DNA of 54,325 nt from Enterococcus sp. BWB1-3 (GCF_016745275.1 NZ_JADOEP010000007.1:1-54325), one strand, 5' to 3'; positions 9,292 to 17,935 are shown, numbered from the stretch's first letter. Notes: generated by a model not told the origin, from the letters alone. Numbers and translations are program-made.

Positions 9292-9429
9292 GTGAAGCTT
9301 AGTTTTATTGTTGAAGATGGAAATGTTGAGTCAGTCATTTCTCTTATTTTGGATATTTGTCAGGCGGAAAAGTTGGAGATGGTAAAATATTTGTCTGACC
9401 AGTTAAAAAAGTCATACGTATTAAAATAA
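9292..9429 (+). pseudogene. Possible remnant of a small unknown protein
   Basis: A 45-codon frame starting at GTG, or slightly upstream, reads as a credible helical C-terminus (ESVISLILDICQAEKLEM). There is an AGGAGG sequence about 22 bases before the GTG, but no start codon at normal spacing, so the beginning of the gene seems to be lost. No family recognised. It may also be chance. Confidence 0.2.
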
Positions 9430-9651
9430 GGGAATGAGGAATTAATACCATTTTTAAAATGAATAATATAAAAAATAACTTTATCTGATAAGAAGTGAAA
9501 ATAAGATAATATGATTAATCTGCATAAAATTGCGGATTAACAAGTGAATATCAGAAATAGCCATTATTTTCTTATGGGCTTCCAAGAGGATAATAGTCAT
9601 TTTTTGAATTTTATTCAGAGGATATTTTTTATCTTTTGAAACAATATATTA

Positions 9652-9680
9652 TTTACTAATTAGTACAAATAAAGTAGAAT
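9652..9680 (+). promoter_or_regulatory. Possible promoter of the SdrD-B-like gene
   Basis: A -35-like TTTACT (9652-9657) and a -10-like TAGAAT (9675-9680) are 17 bases apart, 37 bases before the start codon. Confidence 0.35.
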
Positions 9681-9717
9681 AGAAATGAAATAATTATTGG
9701 ATATTAGGAGGGGGAAA

Positions 9718-11472
9718 ATGAAGAAAGTACTGTACGGAATTGCACTGCTTCTTATGAGCATTGCAGCAGCAGGTGTCAATGGGGAGACTGCCGAAGCTAG
9801 TTTGAGTAAAATCAATTCAATAACAGGTTCAGTCTATCATGATATCAATGGAAACGGCATTCAGGATTTGGACAAACTTGAAGTTGGGCTGGCAAAGCAG
9901 AAGGTTGTTTTATACAAGGGATTAGAGGATGCCCAAAACAATCAAAATAGGGTTAAAGAAGCTGCCAGCAACAGTCTAGGTGTTTTTAATTTTTCCGGTT
10001 TGGAAAAAGGTACGTACTATCTGCGGTATGATTATGATGCAGGATATAAACCAACCATTTCAGCTGAAACTGCGGTGAACTCGAAGGGTGAAGCAATATC
10101 AGGGATTGTCAAAGTAGAAGCGACTAAAACATTGCAAGCGGTTTATACAACAAAACTTTCCTTAAAAAGAGCAGCTTCATTAAATATTTTGCCTTTTAAT
10201 GATAACAATTGGGATGGCGTAATGGGTGAAGGCGAAGAAATTATCAATGGGAAAACGATGATTATTCTAAATCTGCGCCGTTTTGCAGAAGTTATGGAAA
10301 CGGGGGAATTAGGAGCCGTAAATGTTGCTTCGCTTTTAAGCAATGCACTTAATGGAGATGTTGATATTGCAGATGCAATTTATCTGAGAACTACAAAAAA
10401 AGGTCAGCTGATCAATATTCCCAATATAGAGAGCGATTTTTACATTATTATGCGTTCGCCATTTAATCTGACACTTTCCGGTATGCTGGAAAACAGCAGT
10501 AAAATTACAGCTATATTGGATATTATTCAGGGAAAAGATGTAACCTCAATTCTGAATAATCCTGAGTTGCTTTCGACAGGCGATATTGATACGAACAATG
10601 AAAATCGTTATATCAAGCAACTTGCAGAGCTCTTTCCAAAAATTGCAGATGAAGTGGATAAATTGAACTATGAAGCATGGCTTGGTGAAGAAACAGCAGC
10701 AACTATTCAAAGCTCGACTCAAGCATTGCGGGGAATTGGTAATTTGATTGACCAGATTCCGGCGACACGTTTTGTAAAAGTAGACTACTTTGGAAACGTC
10801 TATGACTTTACCGGTTTGAAAATCAAAAAGACTGATCATTTTTATTTTGGTATTAAGCAATATGCGAATATCACCGGACAGGTATTTAATGATACTAATA
10901 TGGACGGTAAAAAGGGAGTATTGGAATTTCTAAAAGAAGTTGAGTTGACTGCTTATGATGGCAACGGAAATGTTCTTGCACAAACCAAATCACCATCACT
11001 TGTAGGATCATACAAACTTGAAAAAATTCCTTATGGGCAGCCTGTTTATCTTGGTGTTTCTGAAACGGCTCCTATTTATCCGGAAGTAGTGGGTGGGAAA
11101 CCAGAAGCTCTGAGTGGTAAACGTATTGTAGGTGTGTATGAGTTTGGTCAAACAGATAGTGTGACAACAATAACTCAAAATATCGGCATCGGGAATTTGA
11201 CGACACCGACTATTCAGGTGAAATCAAAAGATGAAAATCTAAATACAGCAATTCTGACTTTTTCAAATAAAAACAGTTCTGCAGTGAAAGTATCGTATAG
11301 CTTGAATGATGATTCTGCAGGTACATTTGACATTAAAGCAAAAGGGCTGCTATCGAAAGAATCAACCTATGATCTTCCATTAAGTAACGTTTTTACTGAA
11401 GGAGAAAATCATCTGACTGTTAACTGGACTGTCGGTATTTACAGCGGTTCAACGATTCTGTTTGATTTTTAA
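9718..11472 (+). CDS. Secreted SdrD-B-like multidomain protein, no anchor seen
   Basis: 584 residues from the ATG at 9718, which follows AGGAGGGGG by 4-5 bases; an upstream in-frame TTG at 9697 precedes that site and is unlikely. Residues 1-28 look like a signal peptide (MKKVLYGIALLLMSIAAAG). Repeated segments have Asp/Asn-rich loops like the calcium sites of SdrD B / Cna-B-type beta domains: DINGNGIQD at 42-50, NDNNWDGVMGEGE near 161 and NDTNMDGKKG near 391. Each of these lies near strands such as GVFNFSGLEKGTYYLR and GSYKLEKIPYGQP. Between them is a longer, helix-rich insert (about 200-350). The protein ends ...YSGSTILFDF without LPXTG, WxL or a C-terminal membrane segment, so it is probably secreted or held by another partner. 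No sortase is adjacent. An adhesion or surface role is inference. Confidence 0.75.
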   Translation: MKKVLYGIALLLMSIAAAGVNGETAEASLSKINSITGSVYHDINGNGIQDLDKLEVGLAKQKVVLYKGLEDAQNNQNRVKEAASNSLGVFNFSGLEKGTYYLRYDYDAGYKPTISAETAVNSKGEAISGIVKVEATKTLQAVYTTKLSLKRAASLNILPFNDNNWDGVMGEGEEIINGKTMIILNLRRFAEVMETGELGAVNVASLLSNALNGDVDIADAIYLRTTKKGQLINIPNIESDFYIIMRSPFNLTLSGMLENSSKITAILDIIQGKDVTSILNNPELLSTGDIDTNNENRYIKQLAELFPKIADEVDKLNYEAWLGEETAATIQSSTQALRGIGNLIDQIPATRFVKVDYFGNVYDFTGLKIKKTDHFYFGIKQYANITGQVFNDTNMDGKKGVLEFLKEVELTAYDGNGNVLAQTKSPSLVGSYKLEKIPYGQPVYLGVSETAPIYPEVVGGKPEALSGKRIVGVYEFGQTDSVTTITQNIGIGNLTTPTIQVKSKDENLNTAILTFSNKNSSAVKVSYSLNDDSAGTFDIKAKGLLSKESTYDLPLSNVFTEGENHLTVNWTVGIYSGSTILFDF

Positions 11473-11580
11473 GAATCAGATAGGATAGGAAATAATCTAA
11501 ATAATTTTGCTAATACAGAGGTCGTGACAAACACTCATGAGGGCTGTCGCCATCACCAAATAGAATGAAAAGAAAAAAAC

Positions 11581-11641
11581 GATCGACCTACACGCTATTT
11601 CCTGTCATACTAAAGAGGACAGAAGGGCTTGTAGGTCGATC
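11581..11641. repeat. Long palindromic hairpin
   Basis: GATCGACCTACA at 11581-11592 pairs perfectly with TGTAGGTCGATC at 11630-11641. A shorter inner pair (CTGTC/GACAG) lies in the loop. There is no T-run, so it is not a normal terminator. Confidence 0.75.
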
Positions 11642-11700
11642 ACTTATTGAGGTTCTTTTCCAAGTTGACCTTGAGGGACAAACTAGATCGTTCTACTCAT

Positions 11701-11804
11701 CTGCTCCTGCGGTTACTCGTCGCAAAAAGAATTTTTGCTTTTGTCCCGCCGTTTATTCGGGGGTTGATACGAAGAGAGTTCAGAAATTTATTTCTGTCCT
11801 TCTC
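11701..11804 (+). repeat. Dispersed intergenic repeat, copy 1
   Basis: About 104 bases starting CTGCTCCTGCGGTTACTCGT and ending near TTTCTGTCC. It is nearly identical to 15167-15271, and related in inverted orientation to 26901-27005 and 17936-18058. The shared core includes the end sequences GGGACAGAAAT and CCGAATAAACGG (reverse strand). No coding signal. Confidence 0.85.
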
Positions 11805-12253
11805 TTATTTTTTTGCAGTCACTGAATAAAAAACAACTAAAATATCATTAGTGCTGCACAGAAATAGAAGCACCAAAGAATCAAGCCCGAGCTATATTTC
11901 CAGTATCTGGAACAGACGGTTAGCCGGGAGCAGCTCGGAAAAAAGGCTGTGGCTGCTTTCATCCCTAAATGACGTCCAGCAAGCTGTAATTCCTTCGTTG
12001 AAACAGTTTGCAATTCCTTATTTTCTTTTGGATCAGCTCATTATTGTGACAGAAATGGATTGTTCTTTTCTAAGAAAACCGGGAAAACCAAGCCTAAACA
12101 AAAAGGACTTGTATATAGATAAGTTTAACTCAAAAAAACTTTTTTCAGAAATTATTTTCTTCTATTTCTTTAAATAATTTATCGGAAGAAGCCTAACAAA
12201 AGATCAGCCAATTTCATTCTTAGCATAAAAACTTGATTTTCAAACAGTATTGA

Positions 12254-12532
12254 AAAGCTTTCTCTATACCATTTATTAAGAAATACTTAGCTATAGTGGA
12301 ATTGGACGTACTTTTCAACAGAAACAGTCAGACAAAGAAATGGGTAATTGATCACTGTTCTTTTTCTAGAAAGCTGCAAGCGATCAATCAAAAAATTCTA
12401 CAGGCACTCTTTCAATAACTGGCGGTAAAGACTCAGCAGATTCAACCGACAATGAAGAGAAGTAGTTTTCACTTAATTGATTCTTCTCACCTTCCTTTAA
12501 ACAAGCAGGTATTTCAGCGGGGGAAGCTTTGA
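12254..12532 (+). pseudogene. Decayed IS4-type DDE transposase fragment
   Basis: One frame reads through 12254-12532 with an internal TAA at 12416-12418. It contains KKWVIDHCSFSRKLQAINQ, then after the stop SSFHLIDSSHLPLNKQVF, which resembles the first catalytic Asp region of IS4-like transposases (IDSS/IDST-xLPL). Upstream codons continue in another frame (IEKLSLYHLLRN), implying a frameshift. The start, the other catalytic residues and the inverted repeats are missing. An IS remnant is well supported; the exact family is inference. Confidence 0.55.
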
Positions 12533-12638
12533 ATAACTAACCTTGGGCTATATCTTTGCAGCACCAGTGCTAGAATATAAAGGAATAGACTGTTGAACAA
12601 CTGGTTGAAAAAAGTTTCTTATTCGCAATCACGATGGA

Positions 12639-12667
12639 TTGTATATGAACAAACGTTCGTTTATAAT
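12639..12667 (+). promoter_or_regulatory. LexA-controlled promoter of dinB
   Basis: The Gram-positive SOS box GAACAAACGTTC (GAAC-N4-GTTC) lies at 12647-12658, inside the 17-base spacer between a weak -35 (TTGTAT, 12639-12644) and a perfect -10 (TATAAT, 12662-12667). LexA binding there would block RNA polymerase, so dinB should be induced by DNA damage. Confidence 0.88.
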
Positions 12668-12691
12668 AATAGAGGAAAGGGGCGCTGACGG

Positions 12692-13837
12692 ATGAGTGAA
12701 CTGCAATTTCCTCTAAAAAAAGATACCTCAAGAAAAATTATTCATATAGATATGGATGCATTTTTTGCTTCAGTAGAAGAAAGAGATCATCCGGAGCTTG
12801 TCGGTCATCCCCTGGTAATCGCCCGTCATCCAAGCGATACTGGCGGTCGGGGAGTAGTAACAACCGCAAATTACGAAGCACGGAAATACGGTATCCATTC
12901 TGCCATGAGCGCTCAAAAAGCCTTTGAACTTTGTCCGGAGGCCATTTTTAAACCTGGAAACCATAAAAAATATTCTGAAATTTCTGTTCAAATTCGTGAG
13001 ATTTTCCGACGATATACGGATATTATTGAACCAGTATCAATTGATGAAGCATATTTGGATGTTACTGTGAACAAAATCGGGAGCAGCTCTGCAATTAAGA
13101 TTGCCAAGCTGATTCAACGGGATATCTGGCTGGAGCTTCGGCTGACTTGTTCAGCAGGGGTTAGTTATAATAAGTTTTTAGCAAAACTTGCTTCAGATTT
13201 TCAAAAACCCAAAGGTTTGACAGTCATTTTACCGGAAGAGGCGGAAGATTTTTTAAAGGCTCTTCCAATCGACAAATTTCATGGGATTGGTAAGAAAACA
13301 GTACCTAAGATGAATGATTTGGGGATTTTTACAGGTGCTGATTTGTATGAGGTAGACGAAATGACTCTAATCAGATATTTTGGTAAAATGGGTTATTCTT
13401 TATATAGAAAGGTCAGAGGGGTTCATGATTCACCGGTCAGTGTGACAAGGGATCGAAAATCTGTCGGCAGAGAAAATACATATGGAATACCGCTGACAAC
13501 TGAAAATGAAGTAGTTACTCAGCTCCGTACACTGGCAGAATCAGTTGAACACTCTTTAAGACGAGTACAAAAACATGGTAAAACGATTGTTTTGAAAGTT
13601 AGATATGCAGATTATACAACTGTAACTAAAAGAAAGACTCTACCTGATTATATTTTAAAAAAAGAAGAGCTTTACTATCAGGCTCATCTGATCTGGGAAG
13701 AAGTTGGTGGGTTGGAGCATGGGATACGGCTGTTGGGGATTACGTTGACTAATCTTGATCCCTTGTCTTATGAAAATATTGTGCTCCCATTGTGGGGAGA
13801 GCAGGAGAAAACTAATATCAATCAAACAGATACATAA
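12692..13837 (+). CDS. dinB: DNA polymerase IV
   Basis: Y-family translesion polymerase. The 381 residues carry the palm motif HIDMDAFFASVEE (metal ligand D20), the second catalytic motif SIDEAYLD (D118, E119), the helix-hairpin-helix thumb (FHGIGKKTVPKM) and a C-terminal little-finger domain. An AGGAAAGG site lies 14 bases before the ATG, which is rather distant. The gene stands alone behind a LexA box and is therefore an SOS gene. A second Y-family polymerase is encoded at 52.2-53.5 kb. Confidence 0.96.
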   Translation: MSELQFPLKKDTSRKIIHIDMDAFFASVEERDHPELVGHPLVIARHPSDTGGRGVVTTANYEARKYGIHSAMSAQKAFELCPEAIFKPGNHKKYSEISVQIREIFRRYTDIIEPVSIDEAYLDVTVNKIGSSSAIKIAKLIQRDIWLELRLTCSAGVSYNKFLAKLASDFQKPKGLTVILPEEAEDFLKALPIDKFHGIGKKTVPKMNDLGIFTGADLYEVDEMTLIRYFGKMGYSLYRKVRGVHDSPVSVTRDRKSVGRENTYGIPLTTENEVVTQLRTLAESVEHSLRRVQKHGKTIVLKVRYADYTTVTKRKTLPDYILKKEELYYQAHLIWEEVGGLEHGIRLLGITLTNLDPLSYENIVLPLWGEQEKTNINQTDT

Positions 13838-13906
13838 AAAATCTCCATGTAAAATTGACAGGGGTGAAAAACGAGAAAAAATGAACTTCAGAGAGGCTTC
13901 ATTAGG

Positions 13907-14167
13907 ATGACACGTATTATTGTAATAGAGGAGACAGATAATGGCTGTATGAATTTTCACCGTAAAGAATCAACTATCAACTGGAATTTTGGAAAATTTT
14001 GCATTCTGCCGAAATATATTGGAAAAGGGTTGGGCATCTAAGCGTGGGAGTTGTTGGAACAGAAAGAACAGTTAACCTGCTGGCCCTTGGAAATACCTGA
14101 CTATTCAATTAGAAATCATCGCTTTCATGAAAGGTACGGCTTTCATAAAAGCGGACAAGATAGATAA
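13907..14167 (+). pseudogene. Broken GNAT acetyltransferase
   Basis: A frame from the ATG at 13907 reads MTRIIVIEETDNGCM..., then FCILPKYIGKGLGI (acetyl-CoA binding motif A of GNAT proteins), hits TAA at 14039-14041, and continues in the same frame with AWELLEQK...SIRNHRFHERYGFHKSGQ, the typical GNAT end. At about 86 codons it is too short for a whole GNAT domain and has a stop in the middle. Substrate unknown. Confidence 0.7.
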
Positions 14168-14217
14168 GATGCAGACAGGTATTCATTTAGAATGTAAGTA
14201 AAGAAACGACAGAAATG

Positions 14218-14234
14218 AGCGATTTTAAATCGCT
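14218..14234 (-). terminator. Possible terminator of the nrdD-nrdG operon
   Basis: AGCGAT and ATCGCT arms (14218-14223, 14229-14234) lie 17 bases after the nrdG stop on the reverse strand. They are followed there by a poor T-tract (ATTTC), so the terminator is only modest. Confidence 0.45.
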
Positions 14235-14250
14235 TATCTCTATCGCTTGT

Positions 14251-14853
14251 CTATATTAATTCAGCTTTACGTATCTGCTCGTAGGAGGTTTCTGCATCAT
14301 GACATTTTTCCCAAATAACTGCTTTGCCTTCTGCGAGAGATTTTTTTACATCTATAATCCGCTGATTACTGCTTCCGCGGAATTGGAGATTTAAATTACG
14401 TTTGCTTAATTCAAAACGACCATCCACCAGTATATCAATTTTGTTAAGCAGCTCCAGCTTGTCTTCTGTTTCCAAAAGCAGCTCTTCAAAGGTATAGCCG
14501 CTCCATGACCAGATATCTTTAGTTGTTCCAAATTCCTGATGAATCCGATCAACAACTTTCAGACAAACCTCTGTATTCAAAAATGGTTCACCGCCAAGAA
14601 GTGTCATTCCCTGGACATAGTCATGAGACAAATCCTTGATAATCTGGTCTTCCAGCTCCTTGGTAAAAAGCTTCCCATAATGAAAATTTTGTATAGCTTT
14701 GTTAAAGCAGCCTTCACAGGCAAAAAGACAGCCGCTGACATAAAGACTGTTGCGAACTCCTTCACCATCAACGAAGTTGAAAGCTTTATAGTCCGCAATA
14801 TAATTCTGGCTGTAATCTTTTGCGAGCCATTCTTTTGGGTCAGGATTGTTCAT
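14251..14853 (-). CDS. nrdG: Anaerobic ribonucleoside-triphosphate reductase activating protein
   Basis: Radical-SAM activase that makes the glycyl radical on NrdD. With the start at 14853 (MNNPDPKEWLAKDY) the protein has 200 residues. The cluster motif CLFACEGC (C42, C46, C49) lies near the N-terminus, and the GGEP-type SAM motif reads LLGGEPFLN. An upstream in-frame ATG at 14865 is directly behind the AAAGGA site and so is too close; the chosen ATG has about 10 bases spacing. It is downstream of nrdD, separated by 534 bases that contain the strong terminator at 15276-15363 and repeats. nrdG may therefore depend on read-through or have its own promoter. Confidence 0.94.
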   Translation of the reverse strand: MNNPDPKEWLAKDYSQNYIADYKAFNFVDGEGVRNSLYVSGCLFACEGCFNKAIQNFHYGKLFTKELEDQIIKDLSHDYVQGMTLLGGEPFLNTEVCLKVVDRIHQEFGTTKDIWSWSGYTFEELLLETEDKLELLNKIDILVDGRFELSKRNLNLQFRGSSNQRIIDVKKSLAEGKAVIWEKCHDAETSYEQIRKAELI

Positions 14854-14939
14854 ATATAAAATCATCCTTTCAATGATGCATTCATACTGTAAAAGCAGGT
14901 AAAAAAGGCAATTTAAATAATTTACTCAATTCCTTGCTT

Positions 14940-15145
14940 CAGCGCTCGTCTGAGATGAGGACGGGACAAAAGTGATTAGCTCCGAGAATTAAGAAGGAAT
15001 ATCTGAAAATAGTCAAGAAACGCTATTCATAGGATGAATAGCTGTGAATGGATACACTACGCTGCGCTTCGATCCCATCAACTTCTACGTAGGAAACATA
15101 AGCTTCACTAGGATTGCTTTAGCAGAGTAGATGCAGATGCGTCCT
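14940..15145 (+). repeat. Dispersed intergenic repeat block between nrdG and nrdD
   Basis: This stretch has no gene. The segment around 14950-14995 (GGGACAAAAGTGATTAGCTC) is matched in inverted form near 26965-27005. The segment 15035-15130 is matched in inverted form by about 18865-18955. It appears to be part of a composite repeat with 15167-15271. Confidence 0.75.
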
Positions 15146-15166
15146 GTTATCTACTCAGTGAAGGAG

Positions 15167-15271
15167 CTGCTCCTGCGGTTACTCGTCGCAAAAAGAATTT
15201 TTGCTTTTGTCCCACCGTTTATTCGGGGGTAGATACGAAGAGCGTTTGGAACTTTATTTCTGTCCCACTCT
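15167..15271 (+). repeat. Dispersed intergenic repeat, copy 2
   Basis: Nearly identical to 11701-11804 over about 104 bases, in the same orientation, with few substitutions. It lies just downstream of the nrdD terminator. Confidence 0.88.
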
Positions 15272-15275
15272 CGGT

Positions 15276-15363
15276 TAAAAAAACAGCTTCATTAGAATAA
15301 GGAAATTGTTTCTTGGAACCGTCAAAACGATTTTGGGAAGCTTTTCCTTATTCTTTGAAGCTG
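15276..15363 (-). terminator. Strong long-stem terminator of nrdD
   Basis: On the reverse strand CAGCTTC plus AGAATAAGGAAA pairs with TTTCCTTATTCT plus GAAGCTG, with a small internal loop, followed by seven T. In + coordinates the arms are 15284-15305 and 15343-15363. Confidence 0.88.
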
Positions 15364-15387
15364 GCCATTTATTGTTACAGATTCCTT

Positions 15388-17577
15388 TTAGTTCATGTGT
15401 TTAACACGTGAAGAGATTTCTTTGTGACGCCCATGAACCATTGGACGGGCTTGAGGATTTCCGAGATATCCGCAAGTACGTTTTACTACATCGCAAGATT
15501 TAGGGTCATGATTTCCGCATTGCGGACATTCAAACCCTCTTTCTGTCGGCTGGAAGTCCCCTTCATAGCTGCATTCATAGCAATGGTCTATCGGTGTGTT
15601 TGTACCTAAATAACCGACCTTGTCATAGGCATAATTCCAAACAGCTTCAAGTGCTTTAGGATTTTGCTGCAGAACTGGATATTCGCAGTAGTGAATAAAA
15701 CCGCCTGAACAATATTGAGGATAGTCTTTTTCAAAATCAAGCTTTTCAAAGGGTGTCGGATTTTTTCGGACATCGTAATGGAAGCTGTTTGTATAGTATT
15801 CTTTATCAGTGATGTTTTCTATTACACCGAACTTCTCAGTATCCAAACGGCAGAAGCGATCAGTCAGACTTTCGCTTGGTGTACAGTATACACTGAAATG
15901 GTATCCGTACTCGTTGCCCCATTCGTCAGCGCTGGCTTTCAAAGTTTTAAGAATATCCAAAGTCAGTTCTTTTGCTTCCGGTTTGTTTTCCCATTCACCG
16001 CCGTAAAATGCGGAAGCTACTTCATACAAGCCGATATAGCCCAATGAAACAGTTGCACGTTTATTTTTAAATAGTTCATTTACTGACTCATCTCTTGAAA
16101 GACGTTTGCCAAAAGCACCATACATATAAAGGATTGGTGCATTGGCAGGAGCGGCTTCTTTACAACGTTCTACGCGATAAACAAGCGCATCTTTCATTGT
16201 ACCCAGCCGTTCGTTAAGCAGTGACCAGAATTTGTCCAAGTCACCATTTGCTTCAAGAGCAATTCTAGGGAGATTTAAGGTTACTACACCTAAGTTCATT
16301 CGCCCAACGTTAATTTCCTCGCCGTTTTCATCTTTCCAGCCCTGAAGGAAAGAGCGGCAGCCCATCGGTACTTTAAAACTTCCTGTCAATTCAATCAATC
16401 GATCATAATTCAAAATATCAGGGTACATGCGTTTTGTTGCACAGTCCAATGCAAGCTGTTTAATATCATAGTTGGGGTCTTCACTGTTCAGATTTGTTCC
16501 TTTTCTCAGTGTGAAGATCAGTTTAGGGAAAATGGCTGTTCGTTTTTCACTTCCCAGTCCATTGATTCGAATTTGCAGAATCGCTTTTTGAATTTCACGT
16601 TCAAACCAGCTCAGCCCAAGTCCAAAGCCTAGAGAAGTGAACGGTGTCTGACCATTTGAAGTGAACAAGGTATTAATTTCATATTCCAGACTTTGCATGG
16701 CATCATAGATGTCTTTTTTTGTTTTTTCCTTCGCATATGTTTCCTGACGTTCTTTTCCGTCAATCCATTTTTTTGCATCATCAAGATGTTTTAAGTAATT
16801 TAATTCAGCGAATGGAGCCAGCAGTTCATCTACACGGTCGGCAGAACAGCCGCCGTATTGACTGGAAGCTACATTGGCAATAATCTGTGATATTTGTGCA
16901 GTCGCAGTCTGTATAGATTTTGGTGATTCAACTTCTGCGTTTCCAATTTTAAATCCATTATTCAGCATGCCTTTGAAATCAATCAGACAACAGTTCGTCA
17001 TTGGTGTATATGGATGGTAATCCAGATCGTGATAATGAATATCCCCTTTTTGATGAGCATTGGCAACATGGGGAGGTAGCATTTTTAATCCGATAGATTT
17101 ACCTACAATTCCGGCAGTCAAATCTCTCTGTGTATTAAAGACATCACTGTCCTTGTTGGCATTTTCATTTACGACAGTTTGATCTTTATTCAGCAGTTTC
17201 CCTATAGTAAAATTAATATCAGTTGCTTTACTGCGTTCAAAGTCGCGGCGAGTACGGTAGTTAATGTATTCTTCGGCTAATTCGTATTCATTTTTTTCCA
17301 ATAGAATGTGTTCAACAATGTTTTGGATTTCATAAATTTTTACGTTTGAAGTAAAACGTTCTGCAATTTCCCTGTCTACATGCTCAACAATTTCCTGGAT
17401 ACGTTCGTAGCTGAGAGGCGCTAGTGCTCCGTTAATTTTTTGTTCAGCTTTGATCAAAGCATCATAGATTTTTTGATCATCAAAATCAACGAGACGACCA
17501 TCTCTCTTAATGATCTTCATATTTCGCAGCAATGAAACGGTAGTGCTAAGAGAATCTTTTTGTTTAACTTCCATCAT
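15388..17577 (-). CDS. nrdD: Anaerobic ribonucleoside-triphosphate reductase (class III)
   Basis: Makes dNTPs from NTPs without oxygen, using a glycyl radical. The 729 residues start with an ATP-cone regulatory domain (KIIKRDGRLVDFDDQKIYDA). The C-terminus has the zinc cysteines (CYEC...CPQC) and the glycyl radical loop RTCGYLG (Gly near 703). I used the ATG at 17577, 9 bases after GAGGAG; an upstream TTG at 17586 abuts that site. The next ATG (17574) is also possible. The gene is transcribed toward nrdG. Its promoter overlaps probable NrdR boxes. Confidence 0.97.
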   Translation of the reverse strand: MMEVKQKDSLSTTVSLLRNMKIIKRDGRLVDFDDQKIYDALIKAEQKINGALAPLSYERIQEIVEHVDREIAERFTSNVKIYEIQNIVEHILLEKNEYELAEEYINYRTRRDFERSKATDINFTIGKLLNKDQTVVNENANKDSDVFNTQRDLTAGIVGKSIGLKMLPPHVANAHQKGDIHYHDLDYHPYTPMTNCCLIDFKGMLNNGFKIGNAEVESPKSIQTATAQISQIIANVASSQYGGCSADRVDELLAPFAELNYLKHLDDAKKWIDGKERQETYAKEKTKKDIYDAMQSLEYEINTLFTSNGQTPFTSLGFGLGLSWFEREIQKAILQIRINGLGSEKRTAIFPKLIFTLRKGTNLNSEDPNYDIKQLALDCATKRMYPDILNYDRLIELTGSFKVPMGCRSFLQGWKDENGEEINVGRMNLGVVTLNLPRIALEANGDLDKFWSLLNERLGTMKDALVYRVERCKEAAPANAPILYMYGAFGKRLSRDESVNELFKNKRATVSLGYIGLYEVASAFYGGEWENKPEAKELTLDILKTLKASADEWGNEYGYHFSVYCTPSESLTDRFCRLDTEKFGVIENITDKEYYTNSFHYDVRKNPTPFEKLDFEKDYPQYCSGGFIHYCEYPVLQQNPKALEAVWNYAYDKVGYLGTNTPIDHCYECSYEGDFQPTERGFECPQCGNHDPKSCDVVKRTCGYLGNPQARPMVHGRHKEISSRVKHMN

Positions 17578-17611
17578 AACTTCCAACTCCTCAATGACTT
17601 ATTCCTCATCT

Positions 17612-17640
17612 ATCATAAATCAATTTCGTTTTTCTTTCAA
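17612..17640 (-). promoter_or_regulatory. Promoter of nrdD
   Basis: On the reverse strand, TTGAAA (17640-17635) and TATGAT (17617-17612) are 17 bases apart, a good sigma-A match, 35 bases before the start codon. The -35 directly abuts the nearer NrdR box. Confidence 0.7.
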
Positions 17641-17692
17641 CTATATATAGTGCTAAAATGATAAAAAAACACATATTCATAACTATATATTG
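17641..17692. promoter_or_regulatory. Pair of probable NrdR boxes
   Basis: CTATATATAG at 17641-17650 (within AACTATATATAGTGCT) and CTATATATTG at 17683-17692 match the core of the NrdR box (ACACWATATATWGTGT). Their centres are 42 bases apart, four helical turns. NrdR sites usually occur as pairs spaced by whole turns before ribonucleotide reductase genes. Confidence 0.78.
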
Positions 17693-17935
17693 TATATCCG
17701 TATTTTGAAAAGCTAATGAAAGCACGAAGCGGAACGGTTTATCAAGAATCGCTTTACTAAAAAAGGAGGATTAGAAAAAGTTTTCAATCACAAATGGATT
17801 TTTACGGAAGCGCGACAAATTGTTTCGTAATGAGAATGATCTGTGAAAAAAGTAACATTTTAGAATAATTTTCATTAATAGAAGACTAAAGATGAAGTAA
17901 CAGACTACTAACTTTATCTGCTTGTCTGCAGCGAA

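Larger units (their letters stand above)
8996..9651. other. Gene-poor stretch after rsmI
   Basis: About 650 bases with no normal gene. It contains a terminator at 9076-9108 and a small open frame at 9292-9429, both listed separately. The rest is AT-rich and shows nothing else I can support. Confidence 0.5.
11473..12253. other. Gene-poor accessory stretch with repeats
   Basis: No intact gene. It contains the hairpin at 11581-11641 and a dispersed repeat at 11701-11804, both listed separately. From 11874 to 11972 one frame reads PELYFQYLEQTVSREQLGKK, which vaguely resembles the C-terminus of IS110-type transposases; this is weak. Open frames at 11565-11825 and 11851-12177 run through repeats and show no protein-like features. 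Confidence 0.4.

Noticed and set aside
11565-12177. Open frames in the gene-poor region after the SdrD-B-like gene
   Set aside because: They cross hairpins and dispersed repeats and lack protein-like composition.
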